A DNA stretch of 64,000 nt from Geomicrobium sp. JCM 19038 (GTDB lineage Bacteria > Bacillota > Bacilli > Bacillales > Marinococcaceae): NCBI RefSeq assembly GCF_000698125.1, contig NZ_BAXA01000013.1, positions 1 to 64,000 on the forward strand, in the 5' to 3' direction. Numbering within the stretch: position 1 is the stretch's first letter; every line of letters begins with the position of its first letter. Below the pieces are notes generated by a model. The model worked only from the letters and a program-made list of their open reading frames with translations, ran no database searches and was not told the DNA's origin. Below are positions 28,069-38,091 of the stretch, piece by piece. Made by a program: the position numbers and the translations under genes.

Positions 28069-28629
28069 TTAAAACGTGACAATTCCTCTGAACCCTCTCG
28101 ATCCATAATAAGAAGAAGCACCGTTATGATAGACAAACACCTGACCATAGCGATAATCGCAGAATAATGCGCCACCAAGTTCACGTACCGAAGACGGCGT
28201 TTCAATCCAACTCGACGTCTTTTGATCAAACGGTCCATATTTCTGGAGGTTTCGGTACTCTGATTCAGTTAGCAATGTAACGCCCAACTCCGCTGCCAAA
28301 TCTTGTGCAGTATTCTCTGGTTGATGCTTCTTACGCGCTTCAAGACCAGCGCGATCAAAACATACACTTCTGCGACCTTTTGGGCTCTCTTGTGAACAAT
28401 CGATAAAGTGAAGTGCTTCTGGTTCCTCTTCAAAAGTCACCAAATCAGGCTCTCCTTCGGTTCGTTCCATCTCATGTAAGACGTGGAGTTTTTCAGGTTG
28501 TGCTTCTAAGTTCGTGACAACTTCTGACCATTGTCGTCCAGGATGACGATGCATGTTTTTTTCAAAACGACTTTTCAAACGTTCTAAAAGCTGCACTTGT
28601 TGTTCTTCAGTTAATTGCTTCTTTGACAC
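28069..28629 (-). CDS. DUF4256 family protein
   Basis: About 187 aa. Typical features: N-terminal EEQQVQLLERLKSRFEKNMH, CSQESPKGRRSVCFDR in the middle, and a highly conserved end GGALFCDYRYGQVFVYHNGA. The GTG at 28629 is favoured because AGGAGG lies 7 nt before it; the ATG two codons upstream is too close. The function of the family is unknown. Monocistronic, facing away from the ada genes. Confidence 0.85.
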   Translation of the reverse strand: MSKKQLTEEQQVQLLERLKSRFEKNMHRHPGRQWSEVVTNLEAQPEKLHVLHEMERTEGEPDLVTFEEEPEALHFIDCSQESPKGRRSVCFDRAGLEARKKHQPENTAQDLAAELGVTLLTESEYRNLQKYGPFDQKTSSWIETPSSVRELGGALFCDYRYGQVFVYHNGASSYYGSRGFRGIVTF

Positions 28630-28809
28630 AATCATTCCTCCTTTTTACTTATCATTATTATCTTCTATTCTGATATGGAAAGCTAGTTCACTTTTCGCAT
28701 AGTATAAGACAAATCCCGTTTTGCATTCTTGCGCTTATAGCCGAGAAAGTAGACCGTACAAAACACATGTACTATGATAATAGTGAACTGAACGAGTGGG
28801 GGTGTGGTT

Positions 28810-29359
28810 TTGGAACAAAGGGTAAGCGATGAGCAATGGCAGGCGATTAGTGAGAGTGATCAGACATATGATACGATCTTTTACTACGGGGTAACTTCTA
28901 CGAAGATTTTTTGTCGACTCTTGTCATTCTAGAACGCCAAAACGGGAAAACATTCGTATATTCACATGCACAACAACTGCAGAAAAAGATGGTTATAGAC
29001 CTTGCAAACGTTGTAAACCCGACTTATCCGAACGACCAGAATCGGCCTTGATCAATAAGGTAACGCAACACTTAGATTTTCATTATATGAATTCAATTAC
29101 GCTTGAACAATTAGGAGAGCATTTTCATGTAAGCCCGTATCACTTACAGCGAACCTTTCAAAAACGAGTCGGCCTAAGCCCGAATGAATACATTACAAAA
29201 CGACGCTTAGACGAGGCGTGCAAGTTATTAACACGTACCGACAGACCAGTGAACAGCATTGCTAAGACGGTCGGGATGCCTAACGCTGCACATTTTATTA
29301 CTCGTTTTCGTGACTATTATGGACTTACCCCGAAACAATACAGAGAAAAGCAAAGGTAA
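28810..29359 (+). CDS. adaA: AdaA: methylphosphotriester-DNA methyltransferase / AraC-type activator, frameshifted
   Basis: About 182 aa. The N-terminal Ada zinc domain includes FYYGVTSTKIFCR, then after the break SCHSRTPKRENI and GYRPCKRCKPD, giving four cysteines, the first acting as methyl acceptor. The C-terminus has two AraC helix-turn-helix motifs (ITLEQLGEHFHVSPYHLQRTF). The frame changes near 28918 and needs two added bases or one removed. The TTG at 28810 has GGGGGTG upstream. It senses DNA methyl damage and activates itself and ogt, which follows 11 nt later. Confidence 0.88.
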
Positions 29360-29370
29360 AGGAGCGATCC

Positions 29371-29910
29371 ATGTTGGACACTTATACACATCAGATCCAC
29401 ACACCCTTTGGACAAGTCACTGTATCAAGTGACGGTCACGCACTAACAGGATTGTGGTTTGACGGCCAAAAGTATTACGGCAAGACATTAGGAGATCATA
29501 CGATTGAAAACCAAGGCTTACCACTGTTTACTCAAGTTGAAGCTTGGTTAAACGACTACTTCTCAGGTAAGCAACCAACACTTGATTTCGAAGTTAAACC
29601 TGCAGGTACTGAATTTCGTAAAACAGTTTGGAACGAACTTCTTTCCATTCCTTACGGAAATCTCATAACATATGGCGAAATCGCTCAACGTTTTTATGAG
29701 ACTCAAGGCAAAAACATGTCCGCCCAAGCAGTCGGCGGCGCTGTTGGACACAACCCCATTTCTATTATTATCCCATGTCATCGTGTTGTAGGTTCAAATG
29801 GTAGTCTCACAGGTTACGCTGGTGGAATTGGCGTCAAAAAGAAGCTGTTACAACTTGAAGACATCGACCTCACTCATTTACACGAACCAACCAAGGGTAC
29901 AGCACTTTGA
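29371..29910 (+). CDS. ogt: Methylated-DNA--[protein]-cysteine S-methyltransferase (AdaB/Ogt)
   Basis: 179 aa, intact. Active-site PCHRVVGSNGSLTGYAGG and the helix VWNELLSIPYGNLITYGEIA. It removes methyl groups from O6-methylguanine in a suicide reaction. AAGGAGCG precedes the ATG. It forms the adaA-ogt operon of the adaptive response, as in B. subtilis adaA-adaB. The gene ends 4 nt before the convergent rarD stop. Confidence 0.93.
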   Translation: MLDTYTHQIHTPFGQVTVSSDGHALTGLWFDGQKYYGKTLGDHTIENQGLPLFTQVEAWLNDYFSGKQPTLDFEVKPAGTEFRKTVWNELLSIPYGNLITYGEIAQRFYETQGKNMSAQAVGGAVGHNPISIIIPCHRVVGSNGSLTGYAGGIGVKKKLLQLEDIDLTHLHEPTKGTAL

Positions 29911-29914
29911 TGGA

Positions 29915-30843
29915 TCAATTCGACGATTTACGTTTCTTTAACGTCAACGAATAAAGAAGTAACGAACTCCAAATCAAACCGAACGCCATCCACTCCACAA
30001 CGGCAACAGCACTCTGAAAAACAAAAACACCCATTAAAAATACAATGGTCGGTGTAATGTATTGGAAAAAACCGACCGTTGTTAGCGAGACTGTTTGTAC
30101 ACCTTTTGAAAACCATAACAACGGCAAAACCGTAAGTAAACCCGCCAATACAAGCTTCATAGACACTTGAATCGATGATCCGAACATCAATGAATGTTGT
30201 GAATAAAAAAACAAAAGAATGCCTATTGCCACAGGAGTAGCGATCATCGTCTCCACCGCCATCCCTACGACCGCATCGAGTTTGACCTTTTTCTTAGCTA
30301 GCCCATATACTCCGGATGTTAATGCCAGCATCAATGCGATAAAGGGAAAAGTCCCGAGACCATATGTGACTAAGATCACCCTGTGAATGCCAAAGCGATC
30401 GCCGTAACTAAACATCGATTCACTCGGTCATGAAACACAATCACTCCGATCAAAATACTGACGAGTGGTGTGATATAAAGACCCAGGCTTGCTTCGATTG
30501 CAGCACCATTCATCATTGCGTAGATAAAGACAAACCAGTTCGTACTAATCGCTACTGAAGCGACACATAATCGAACAAGCTCCCCTCTGTTTGTATGAAT
30601 TCCTCTAATGAAATGAATCAGTTTCACTCGCTTACTCGGAATCACACATGTAATGATTATGATGACAACAAATCCCCAAAGAATACGATGTGCCATCACT
30701 TCAAATTCATTGACAGGATGCAACAGATTCCAATAAATTCCGAGCATTCCCCACAATACGTAAGCAGCTAAAACGTATACGTAACCTGACATAATGGATC
30801 GATCAGGGTTTACACACCAACGCCTCAATTGTGATTCACTCAC
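29915..30843 (-). CDS. rarD: RarD-like EamA-family transporter, frameshifted
   Basis: About 309 aa, ten transmembrane segments. RarD signatures: LWGMLGIYWNLLHPVN, EVMAHRILWGF, NWFVFIYAMMNG and EASLGLYITPLVS, with the second repeat in another frame. The break near 30382 is in a G run (ACAGGGTGATC); one G restores LAFTGVILVTYGLG. GTG 30843 overlaps the stop of the upstream acetyltransferase gene, so the two are translationally coupled. The substrate is unknown. Confidence 0.85.
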
Positions 30844-31351
30844 ACGCCTTTTCTACCTGTGGTTGATCTATCATGAATTGATAAAATGCCAAATCAAGCC
30901 AGCGCTCGAACTTATAACCAACGTTTTTCATTGTTCCTGTATGTGTAAAATTGAATTTTTGATGCAATCGAATACTTCCTTCATTTGTAGCATCAATCCC
31001 TGCAATGATCGTTTTATAGTTCTCACTTGTTGCATCCTTAATAATTGCTTGTAGTAAATCTGTTGCGACACCCTTTTGCCGATGATTTATATCTGTGTAA
31101 ATTGAATGTTCAATGGTGTATTGATACGCTGGCCAATCACGAAATGCTCCATACGTTGCAAAGCCAGCAATTTCTCCGCCTCGTTCACAAACAAAAACTG
31201 GATAACCGGACTCAAGCTTTTGGTTATACCACTGTTCTCTCTCTATGATTGTCTCCGGTTGATAGCTATAAACCGCTGTTGTATGCAGAATTGCATCGTT
31301 ATATATCGCTAAAATCTTCTGTAAATCGTCTTTACAAGCTTTTCTAATCAC
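30836..31351 (-). CDS. GNAT N-acetyltransferase (phosphinothricin/methionine sulfoximine type)
   Basis: 171 aa. IRKACKDDLQKILAIYNDAI with VYSYQPETIIEREQWY, then HRQKGVATDLLQAII and GSIRLHQKFNFTHTGTM, typical of the Pat/MnaT (YncA) group. GTG 31351 is chosen because AAAGGGG lies 8 nt upstream. It may detoxify methionine sulfoximine-like compounds. Co-transcribed with the rarD-like exporter, with which it overlaps by a few bases. Confidence 0.85.
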   Translation of the reverse strand: MIRKACKDDLQKILAIYNDAILHTTAVYSYQPETIIEREQWYNQKLESGYPVFVCERGGEIAGFATYGAFRDWPAYQYTIEHSIYTDINHRQKGVATDLLQAIIKDATSENYKTIIAGIDATNEGSIRLHQKFNFTHTGTMKNVGYKFERWLDLAFYQFMIDQPQVEKACE

Positions 31352-31457
31352 CTGTAACACCCCTTTACGCTTTTCATCATTTTGCTATTTCAAGTGTAAC
31401 GTCTGCATTTATCATCGTAAAATTGAAAAAAATCATTGCCTGTTATAGTATAAAGTT

Positions 31458-31472
31458 ATATCAAATAGATAT
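31458..31472. promoter_or_regulatory. Candidate LysR-box
   Basis: ATATC-AAATA-GATAT, an interrupted palindrome just before the start of the LysR gene and in the intergenic region shared with the divergent acetyltransferase. Confidence 0.4.
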
Positions 31473-31483
31473 AGGTGATCACT

Positions 31484-32392
31484 TTGACGTTACAACAATG
31501 CCGTTATCTTATTTCAATCGCAAAATATCAATCATTTAACAAAGCCGCCACTGCGCTTTATGTCACTCAACCTAGCCTTAGTAAAGCAATCCGTAACCTC
31601 GAAGAAGAACTATCCATCACAATTTTTGAGCGAACGAATAGAGGCGTCTTATTCACAGAAGAAGGACGGGAACTTCTCTTTTACGCACAAAAGTTAGTTG
31701 CACAAGCAGAATCAATCATCTACCAATTCACCCAAAAACCAGAGACTAAATTAAAATATACGATCTCTTCGCAACACTATAGCTTTGCAATTGAAGCGTT
31801 CACTCATTTTATGAACCTGTTTCATCAAGACTATGAACTTTCGCTGCACGAGGAAAAAACAACCGATGTCATTGACGACGTTTACGCGAGTCGCAGTATT
31901 CTTGGTGTAATTTCCATTACGGACTTAAATGAACACTTTTTCGCACGCTACTTTACGTCTAAATCATTGACATTTCAGCAACTGGGGACCGTAAAACAAC
32001 ATGCTTTCTTGCGTAAAGAACATCCATTAGCAACCCAATCGATCATTCATTTAGAAGACTTGGAACCTTATCCTTACCTCACGTATCAACAAAACGATAT
32101 GATGCTGCATTTTGCTGAAGAAACCTTAAACTTACATAATCGAAAACAACTCATCTATGTAAACGATCGTGGAACGATGAATAACATGCTCTCTCATACA
32201 GATAGCTTTAACATTGGAACAGGATGTATTGTAAAAGGATATATGAATGCAAATATTACATCTCGACCTTTGATGGACGGATCTATGATACGCATTGGCT
32301 ATATTAAGCGAGATGACACCGTCTTCCCAGAAGAAATTATTAAGTTTATAGAAGAGCTCAACAAGTCTTTGCACCTTTCTCTTCCTAAATAA
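31484..32392 (+). CDS. LysR-family transcriptional regulator
   Basis: About 302 aa. N-terminal winged HTH LQQCRYLISIAKYQSFNKAATALYVTQPSLSKAIRNLEEEL, here summarised by its SFNKAATALYVTQPSLSKAI core. A substrate-binding domain follows. TTG 31484 is preferred over GTG 31475 because AGGTGAT is properly spaced and homologues start MTLQQ. Divergent from the acetyltransferase-rarD pair, which is its most likely target; the effector is unknown. Confidence 0.8.
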   Translation: MTLQQCRYLISIAKYQSFNKAATALYVTQPSLSKAIRNLEEELSITIFERTNRGVLFTEEGRELLFYAQKLVAQAESIIYQFTQKPETKLKYTISSQHYSFAIEAFTHFMNLFHQDYELSLHEEKTTDVIDDVYASRSILGVISITDLNEHFFARYFTSKSLTFQQLGTVKQHAFLRKEHPLATQSIIHLEDLEPYPYLTYQQNDMMLHFAEETLNLHNRKQLIYVNDRGTMNNMLSHTDSFNIGTGCIVKGYMNANITSRPLMDGSMIRIGYIKRDDTVFPEEIIKFIEELNKSLHLSLPK

Positions 32393-32428
32393 AGTAAAGC
32401 AACTGCCCATAGACGCAGTCGCTTTACT
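32393..32428. terminator. Terminator between LysR and beta-helix genes
   Basis: AGTAAAGC-a-ACTGC / GCAGT-c-GCTTTACT stem, usable by both convergent genes. The T-rich tail is modest. Confidence 0.55.
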
Positions 32429-32462
32429 CGAGCATTATTTACTATTCATAAAGAAATATTTA

Positions 32463-34388
32463 TTACTCTTTCGCAGGCGCATCACATGAACAACAACGCA
32501 CCCTAACTTGGTTCGTAATCATTTGTCCATCACCAGATGCACCACCTGTTTCCCTGTACCGTGCATAGAGAACGATGTCTCCAACTGTTCCTTGTGGGAT
32601 GATCGTCACTTGATTGCCAAGCTCATCGAACCAACCGATAAATTCATATCCTTCGACTGGTCCAGGGTTACGCAACACAATTGGCAGATCTTCCGGACGA
32701 TAACTCGTTGGATTAGGATTGTTATTACCTAAAACGCCAATATACGTGATCGTATATTGAAGTGGCGAAGGATTAAACACCAGTACAACTTGATTGTTGA
32801 GTAGTTGAACCTCCCAATCTTCAAAACCGGTCACAGGCTTTAAAAAAGCATTCGCATCGGATTGAGTTAACACTGGATACTGTGGTGTAGGGACAGCAAC
32901 TACTATAGGACTTCGTTCAGGATCTGGAAATACGTATTCCGTTGTATCAAGTTGAAACACTGAACCTGCAAACAAAGGATTAATGATTCGAATCACGTTC
33001 TCTACATCTACAATATACACACCGTTAATATCCGTTGTTAAATCTTCTACATTCATTGTTCCAGCATTGAAGATTCCAGGAGCAATAGGCGCTTCATTAG
33101 AGCCAATTGCTCCAAAATCAACGCGATTAATTAACGTTAATGCTCCAAAATTATTAATCGCACCTGCACGTACACTAGCGTTATTATCAATAATTCTACT
33201 GTTTGTAATGATCATGCTTCCATTTGTGTTAATTGACACTGCTCCACCGATTGCCGCTTCATTACGATTGACCTCTGAATTTGAGACTGTCACATTAGCT
33301 AGGGAGTTAACAAAAATCCCTCCAGCTTCATTGCCAGCTGTATTTAAATCAATCATACTGTTTTGCAGCTGCACTATAGCGCCATTGTTTAAATACACAG
33401 CTCCTCCATTATTTACTGCTATATTTGCACGAGTCGTACACGACGTAATGATCGACTCTGTATTCGTATTCAAAAATATAGCCCCAGCATTTGTTGCTGA
33501 AACATTATTCGTAAATGACGTGTTGTCGAGATTCATCGTTGCAGCATTATTAACAAACAGTCCAGCCCCATTTACTGCTTCGTTTCGCTCAAACGTGTTT
33601 CTTGATAGTAAAGAGTTGCTATCGTTGTTCAAATAAACAGCTCCACCATTAGCTCTAGCAATGTTCTCCGTGAATACGGTATCAACGATTTCTGGTGTTG
33701 TACTCGCATTAGCAAAGATCGCTCCCCCGTTACTCGCTACATTCATCATACATTGACAGTTTGTGATAGTTGTTGCTGTATTTATATTTGCAAAAAGCAC
33801 TCCTCCATTTGTAGTTGCCTCATTTTCTATAAACGTAACCGCCGTACAACTTAACGTTGCGGTTTGATTTGTGTAGATCGCTCCCCCATTACTACCAGAG
33901 AAGCTACCACTAATCGTGGAGTTTGTAATTACTACTCGTTTATTTGTCCCCCCCACATAAATCGCTCCACCGATCCCTACAGCGCTACAATTTGAAATGA
34001 TGGAGTTATTAATAACATTGACAGCGCTAGCTCCTCCGACCATTAAAGCACCACCACGAAAAGTTGAAGATGAATTTTGCAATGTCACATTGTTAGTATT
34101 CAATGTTCCTGTCGAATTAATTAAAGAAGATCCATCTTCTAAGCCAATCGTACTGCCACCATCAACAATTAAATCTTGCAACAATAACTGACCGTTTGCC
34201 GTGATATTAAAGACGTATCCTGAATAAGCTGTAGAATGTTGAAGTAGCGTCGTTCTTTCAATCCCTTGAATAGCCACAGCATAATTTATCGTTATTTGTC
34301 CCTCTATAACAATATCGTTCGTAACAATAATTACAGGTGCATTCATCGCTAAAGCGATTAACAGCTCTTGATAACTAGAAACATTCAT
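32463..34388 (-). CDS. Right-handed beta-helix repeat protein with C-terminal InlB-B-like repeat, no signal peptide
   Basis: 641 aa, intact. Residues ~95-450 consist of about a dozen coils with the recurring pattern GGAI(Y/F)xN...I(T/S)N(S/C)xI...N.A, as in Pmp/polymorphic beta-helix adhesins. A short spacer is followed by a Listeria-Bacteroides (InlB-B) type repeat near 545-620 (YTITYIGVLG, YEFIGWFDELG, DIVLYARYRE). The end is CCSCDAPAKE. There is no N-terminal signal sequence, no membrane helix and no LPxTG motif. GGGGGG lies upstream of the ATG. It may be a spore-surface or intracellularly released protein; this is inference. Confidence 0.75.
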   Translation of the reverse strand: MNVSSYQELLIALAMNAPVIIVTNDIVIEGQITINYAVAIQGIERTTLLQHSTAYSGYVFNITANGQLLLQDLIVDGGSTIGLEDGSSLINSTGTLNTNNVTLQNSSSTFRGGALMVGGASAVNVINNSIISNCSAVGIGGAIYVGGTNKRVVITNSTISGSFSGSNGGAIYTNQTATLSCTAVTFIENEATTNGGVLFANINTATTITNCQCMMNVASNGGAIFANASTTPEIVDTVFTENIARANGGAVYLNNDSNSLLSRNTFERNEAVNGAGLFVNNAATMNLDNTSFTNNVSATNAGAIFLNTNTESIITSCTTRANIAVNNGGAVYLNNGAIVQLQNSMIDLNTAGNEAGGIFVNSLANVTVSNSEVNRNEAAIGGAVSINTNGSMIITNSRIIDNNASVRAGAINNFGALTLINRVDFGAIGSNEAPIAPGIFNAGTMNVEDLTTDINGVYIVDVENVIRIINPLFAGSVFQLDTTEYVFPDPERSPIVVAVPTPQYPVLTQSDANAFLKPVTGFEDWEVQLLNNQVVLVFNPSPLQYTITYIGVLGNNNPNPTSYRPEDLPIVLRNPGPVEGYEFIGWFDELGNQVTIIPQGTVGDIVLYARYRETGGASGDGQMITNQVRVRCCSCDAPAKE

Positions 34389-34520
34389 CTCAAATGTCCC
34401 CCCCTTTTTCTTAAATGTTTGCCTTATAATTAAACTATGTCCTTATGGAAGATCACTATTGTGTGCATGTCTACTTCTTATAAAAATGTGCTCTCTAGCC
34501 GGGTTAATTGATTGCGCGCA

Positions 34521-34552
34521 TAAAAAAAAGTAACTGCAATTGCAGTCACTTT
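34521..34552 (-). terminator. Terminator of the serine hydrolase gene
   Basis: AAAGTGACTGCAATTGCAGTTACTTT-type stem on the minus strand, overlapping the stop codon and followed by eight U residues. Confidence 0.9.
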
Positions 34553-35876
34553 CTCAAAAACATTCTAAGCCCAACTCTTACGCCCCAAGCGATGCCGTCT
34601 TCTGAGAGATAAAACGTTAACGGCTTCCCCGTTTCTTCGATTACTAATGTGGTCGCGTTCTCCGCTCGTAAACTAAGCTTACGACCGTCCATTGTTATAG
34701 CGAGCCGATCACTCTCTTCCGTGATGTGTGCCTCGGTGTTTCCTTCTCTAACATAATAAACGCCTAACAACCGCTTCTTTTCTTCATCTATCATCGTATA
34801 CTCAGTTTCTTCAATCATTGACTGTTCAAGCGGCAAATCTAACGCCACATTCGCTATCGCTCGCCAAAGGTCGTCTGCCGGTGCATCTGAGCAATTGAGC
34901 AGTACGACAATGACCGTATCTTCTTCAGGAATAAATCCGAAGTACGAAGAGACACCTGGTTGACTTCCACCATGACCAACGAGCGTTTTGCCTTCATAAT
35001 TCGAGACGACTTGTAAGGCATAACCATAGGAAGAAAAGTCATTCACCTCGATCAACGGACGCCACATACTCTTAAGCACACGTTCACGAATTGGAAACCG
35101 AGCCTTTCGAAACGACGGATCTGTATATAGACGACTATAGGTTATTAAATCAACGGCTGTCGAACGAATGCCTCCACCAACTTCATAGTTTCCAAGCTTT
35201 GGCCAAGCAACGGCTTCCTGATGATTTTTCTCTTTGTTATATACGTACGGAATCGACACATTATCAAACCGTTCAAGGTGATCTACATCGTATGTTGAGC
35301 GTGTAAGACCTAATGGTTTTAATAGCTTCTCTGTTACGTATGTGCGGTATGACTGACCACTAACCTTCTCAATAATCGCTCCGAGAAGCAAAAACGTATC
35401 GTTACAATAACTGAAATAGTCTCCCGGCTCAGCAAATAGCTCGTAATCTCCATTTCGCAAATAATCAAGGTGTTCATCAAAACCATCTAGTTGAACACAA
35501 CGTCGCAATGGCGGGACACCTGTCGTATGCGATAGCAAATGGGAAATTGTAACTTTATCGGTACTTCCTCGACGCAAGGAAAATTGGGGCAAGTGCTTAA
35601 CAACTGGTCCTCAATGGATAACTGCTTTTGATCGTGCATGTGCATAATCGCTAGAGCTGTAAACGATTTAGTTATCGAAGCTACACCAAAGATTGTATCT
35701 TTCGTAACGGGTAGTTTCTGTTCAATATCACGATAACCGAACCCTTTTGAATAGACTAGCTGATTGTCCTTACTTACAGCAATTGAAGCACCTGGAATTG
35801 CGTAGGCTTGCATTTGTGACTGAATGTAGGCTTCAAGTTCGTTCCACTTCCTACGTTCTTGCGGGGAGCTTGCCAT
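34546..35876 (-). CDS. Serine hydrolase of the beta-lactamase / penicillin-binding protein family, frameshifted
   Basis: About 443 aa. Active-site triad visible: SxxK in ASITKSF, YxN in FSYCNDTF and HxG in VGHGGSQPG. The first ~100 residues are in another frame; adding one base near 35598 gives EDQLLKHLPQFSLRRGS. The C-terminal ~110 residues resemble the lipocalin-like tail of DUF3471-type hydrolases. ATG 35876 is chosen for the AAGGAG 7 nt upstream. No signal peptide, so probably a cytoplasmic esterase or peptidase. It follows the AI-2E gene by 14 nt. Confidence 0.82.
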
Positions 35877-35890
35877 ACACATTCTCCTTC

Positions 35891-36969
35891 TTATTTTACG
35901 TCTTTAAAGATTTGCTTTTGGATGTTTTGACGCTTCTCGTAAATGTTAATGACGATCACTTTAAGAACGGCATACGTGGGAATTGCTACAATCATTCCGA
36001 TAAACCCAGCGATATTTCCTGCGGCAAGTACGAGTGTGATCACAGTTAATGGATGAACACTTAGCTTCTTACCCATAATGTTCGGCGTAATGAGGTTACT
36101 CTCAGCTTGCTGTACCGCAAGTGTGATCAGCGATACCCAAATGGTTAACACCGGATCTTGAATGAGCGCAATGACAAACGCAGGGAAAAACGCGAGCCAA
36201 GGACCGAGAAATGGAATCATATTTAGTAAAAACGCGAGCAATGCGAGTAATAATGCATATTCAAGTCCAATGAGAGAATAACCGGTAAAAAGCAAAACAG
36301 CGAGTATAAAAGCTGCTAAGACTTGGCCTTGAACATAGCTTTTCAGTGCAAAGTCAATCTCACTTAAAAGCTTCTTAACCCATTCTCTTCGTTCCCCTTG
36401 AAACAGGTTGTAAAGAGCAGGAGCAAATTTCTCGTGATCTTTTAACATAAAGAAAAAGAAAAATGGTACGAGAATCAAGGTTAATGCCGCTGAAACGGCC
36501 CCACTAAGAAAAGATACGAGATAACTAGAACCAACGATAATGATATCCTCAATCGAATCCAACACCGATCCAAAGGTTTGTTCTAAATCAATAGGAAACG
36601 TTCCGTCATCGTTAAGAAATTGTATAACAATTGCCTCAAACTGTTGGAAAATCATCGGTACATTTTGAATAAACTTATTGGCTTCTTCAATGAGCGGATC
36701 GAGAATTAAACTTGCCATGATAGCGATAAATACCGCAACGATTCCCAAAATCGCTAGAGCACTTGCCCATTTCGGCATATACCGAACGAGACGACGTTGC
36801 AACGGCTCCGTAATATAAAATAACAAACCAGCTAAAAGAACTGGAATCATGATCGTCGTCAAAATAATAATTACTGGTTCAAATAAACCACTGATTTCCA
36901 TAAAGTCTTCACGATCAGAATGAGCAATAGCAAGCCAATCCCTAATTGAAACCATACTTTATTTAACAT
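35891..36969 (-). CDS. AI-2E family transporter (permease), frameshifted near the N-terminus
   Basis: About 360 aa with ~8 transmembrane segments. Family signatures are LNMIPFLGPWLAFFPA, NLITPNIMGKKLSVHPL and IAGFIGMIVAIPTYAV. Reading from ATG 36969 (after GGTAGGAG) gives MLNKVWFQLGIGLLLLILIV, the missing first helix; the frame must change near 36905 (one added base) to reach MEISGLFEPVIII. Family members export diverse solutes or act as Na+/H+ antiporters; function here is unknown. Confidence 0.85.
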
Positions 36970-37175
36970 TAATTTAACTCCTACCTTTATGTATCGACCA
37001 TCCGGTATACTGCAATGATGCCTACTCTATCTTTCACACATCTAATCGAAAAGATCAATAGAACAGAAGCCTTCGTAACGATTTGTTCACGTGAGCAAAA
37101 TCTAGCATTACGCTCTTACTTCTTATTATTTCCCGGAAAATAATACGCATAATGATGTATTCTAGTAGGCAGTTT

Positions 37176-37991
37176 CTAACCTTTAGGTCTCCACCTGCCA
37201 AACCCACCTTCTGTGTTAATGATTTGCCCAGTAATCCAGCGGGCTTCTGTTGTAAGTAACCAAGCGATCAACCTTGCTGGGTCTTCAGGTTGCCCGTAAC
37301 GACAAAATGGAAACATCGGCTTTAGCTGTTTCCACGTTGTCTCATCCATATAGCCTGTGTCAACGGGACCCGGGTTAACCGTGTTCACTCGAATTTGTTG
37401 GTCTGCGAGCTGGTCAGCAATCGTTAACGTACTATCTGCCAGCCCTCCTTTTGTTGATGCATACGCAATTTCACCTGGCATCGGTCCTAAACGTTGACCA
37501 GACGTCATAAACAAAATTGATCCTTCACGATTTTCATCCAATTGATGCGCAAAGGCTTGTGCAAGAAGAATGGAGGAACGCGTATTGACTGCCCAATGGT
37601 TATCAAGCATTTCTGCATTAAGCTCCCCAATTGCTCCATCAGATCCACTCATGGCATGATTACACACCAAACCATCCACTTGACCAAATGCATCAACAGC
37701 TACGTTCATTACCTGATCTGGGGTTTCTTCCTTTTGAAAGTCACCAGAAATATCAAGAAAACGCGCATCACCGATAAGCTCTGACTGAATTCCATTAAAA
37801 ACCTCACTCAGCTGGTCACTTCCCCACTCTTGTTCTTCATCATGAGGTTGATAATGATGGGCAATAATTGATGCCCCGAATGCCGCGCATTGCTTTGCCA
37901 CAGCATATCCTATTCCTTGACGGCGACTAACCCCGGTGATCAAAATCACACGACCTTTTAACGGATATTGATCTCTTAACAACTGACTCAT
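37176..37991 (-). CDS. SDR family oxidoreductase
   Basis: 271 aa. The cofactor loop reads TGVSRRQGIG, an extended variant as in enoyl/3-oxoacyl reductase-like SDRs. CNHAMSG replaces NNAG, the catalytic serine is in MTSGQRLG and YxxxK in YASTKGG; the end is GQIINTEGGFGRW. ATG 37991 with GAGGTGA upstream is preferred over a longer in-frame start. Substrate unknown. Confidence 0.85.
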   Translation of the reverse strand: MSQLLRDQYPLKGRVILITGVSRRQGIGYAVAKQCAAFGASIIAHHYQPHDEEQEWGSDQLSEVFNGIQSELIGDARFLDISGDFQKEETPDQVMNVAVDAFGQVDGLVCNHAMSGSDGAIGELNAEMLDNHWAVNTRSSILLAQAFAHQLDENREGSILFMTSGQRLGPMPGEIAYASTKGGLADSTLTIADQLADQQIRVNTVNPGPVDTGYMDETTWKQLKPMFPFCRYGQPEDPARLIAWLLTTEARWITGQIINTEGGFGRWRPKG

Positions 37992-38029
37992 CGTTTCACC
38001 TCGTCTAGTTAACATTCCATTGATATGAA

Positions 38030-38057
38030 AAAAAGCGGGGTGTCTCCCCGCTTTTTC
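38030..38057. terminator. Terminator of the AraC gene
   Basis: AAAAAGCGGGG / CCCCGCTTTTT, 11-bp stem with A and T tracts on both sides. Confidence 0.9.
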
Positions 38058-38091
38058 GTTACCTCAATTATAATCAACATGCATCATTCAT

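Noticed and set aside
32983-33636. A long plus-strand reading frame (217 codons) inside the beta-helix gene
   Set aside because: It is antisense to the repeats; the biased Asn/Ala/Gly codons of the real protein leave the opposite frame open. It has no ribosome site.
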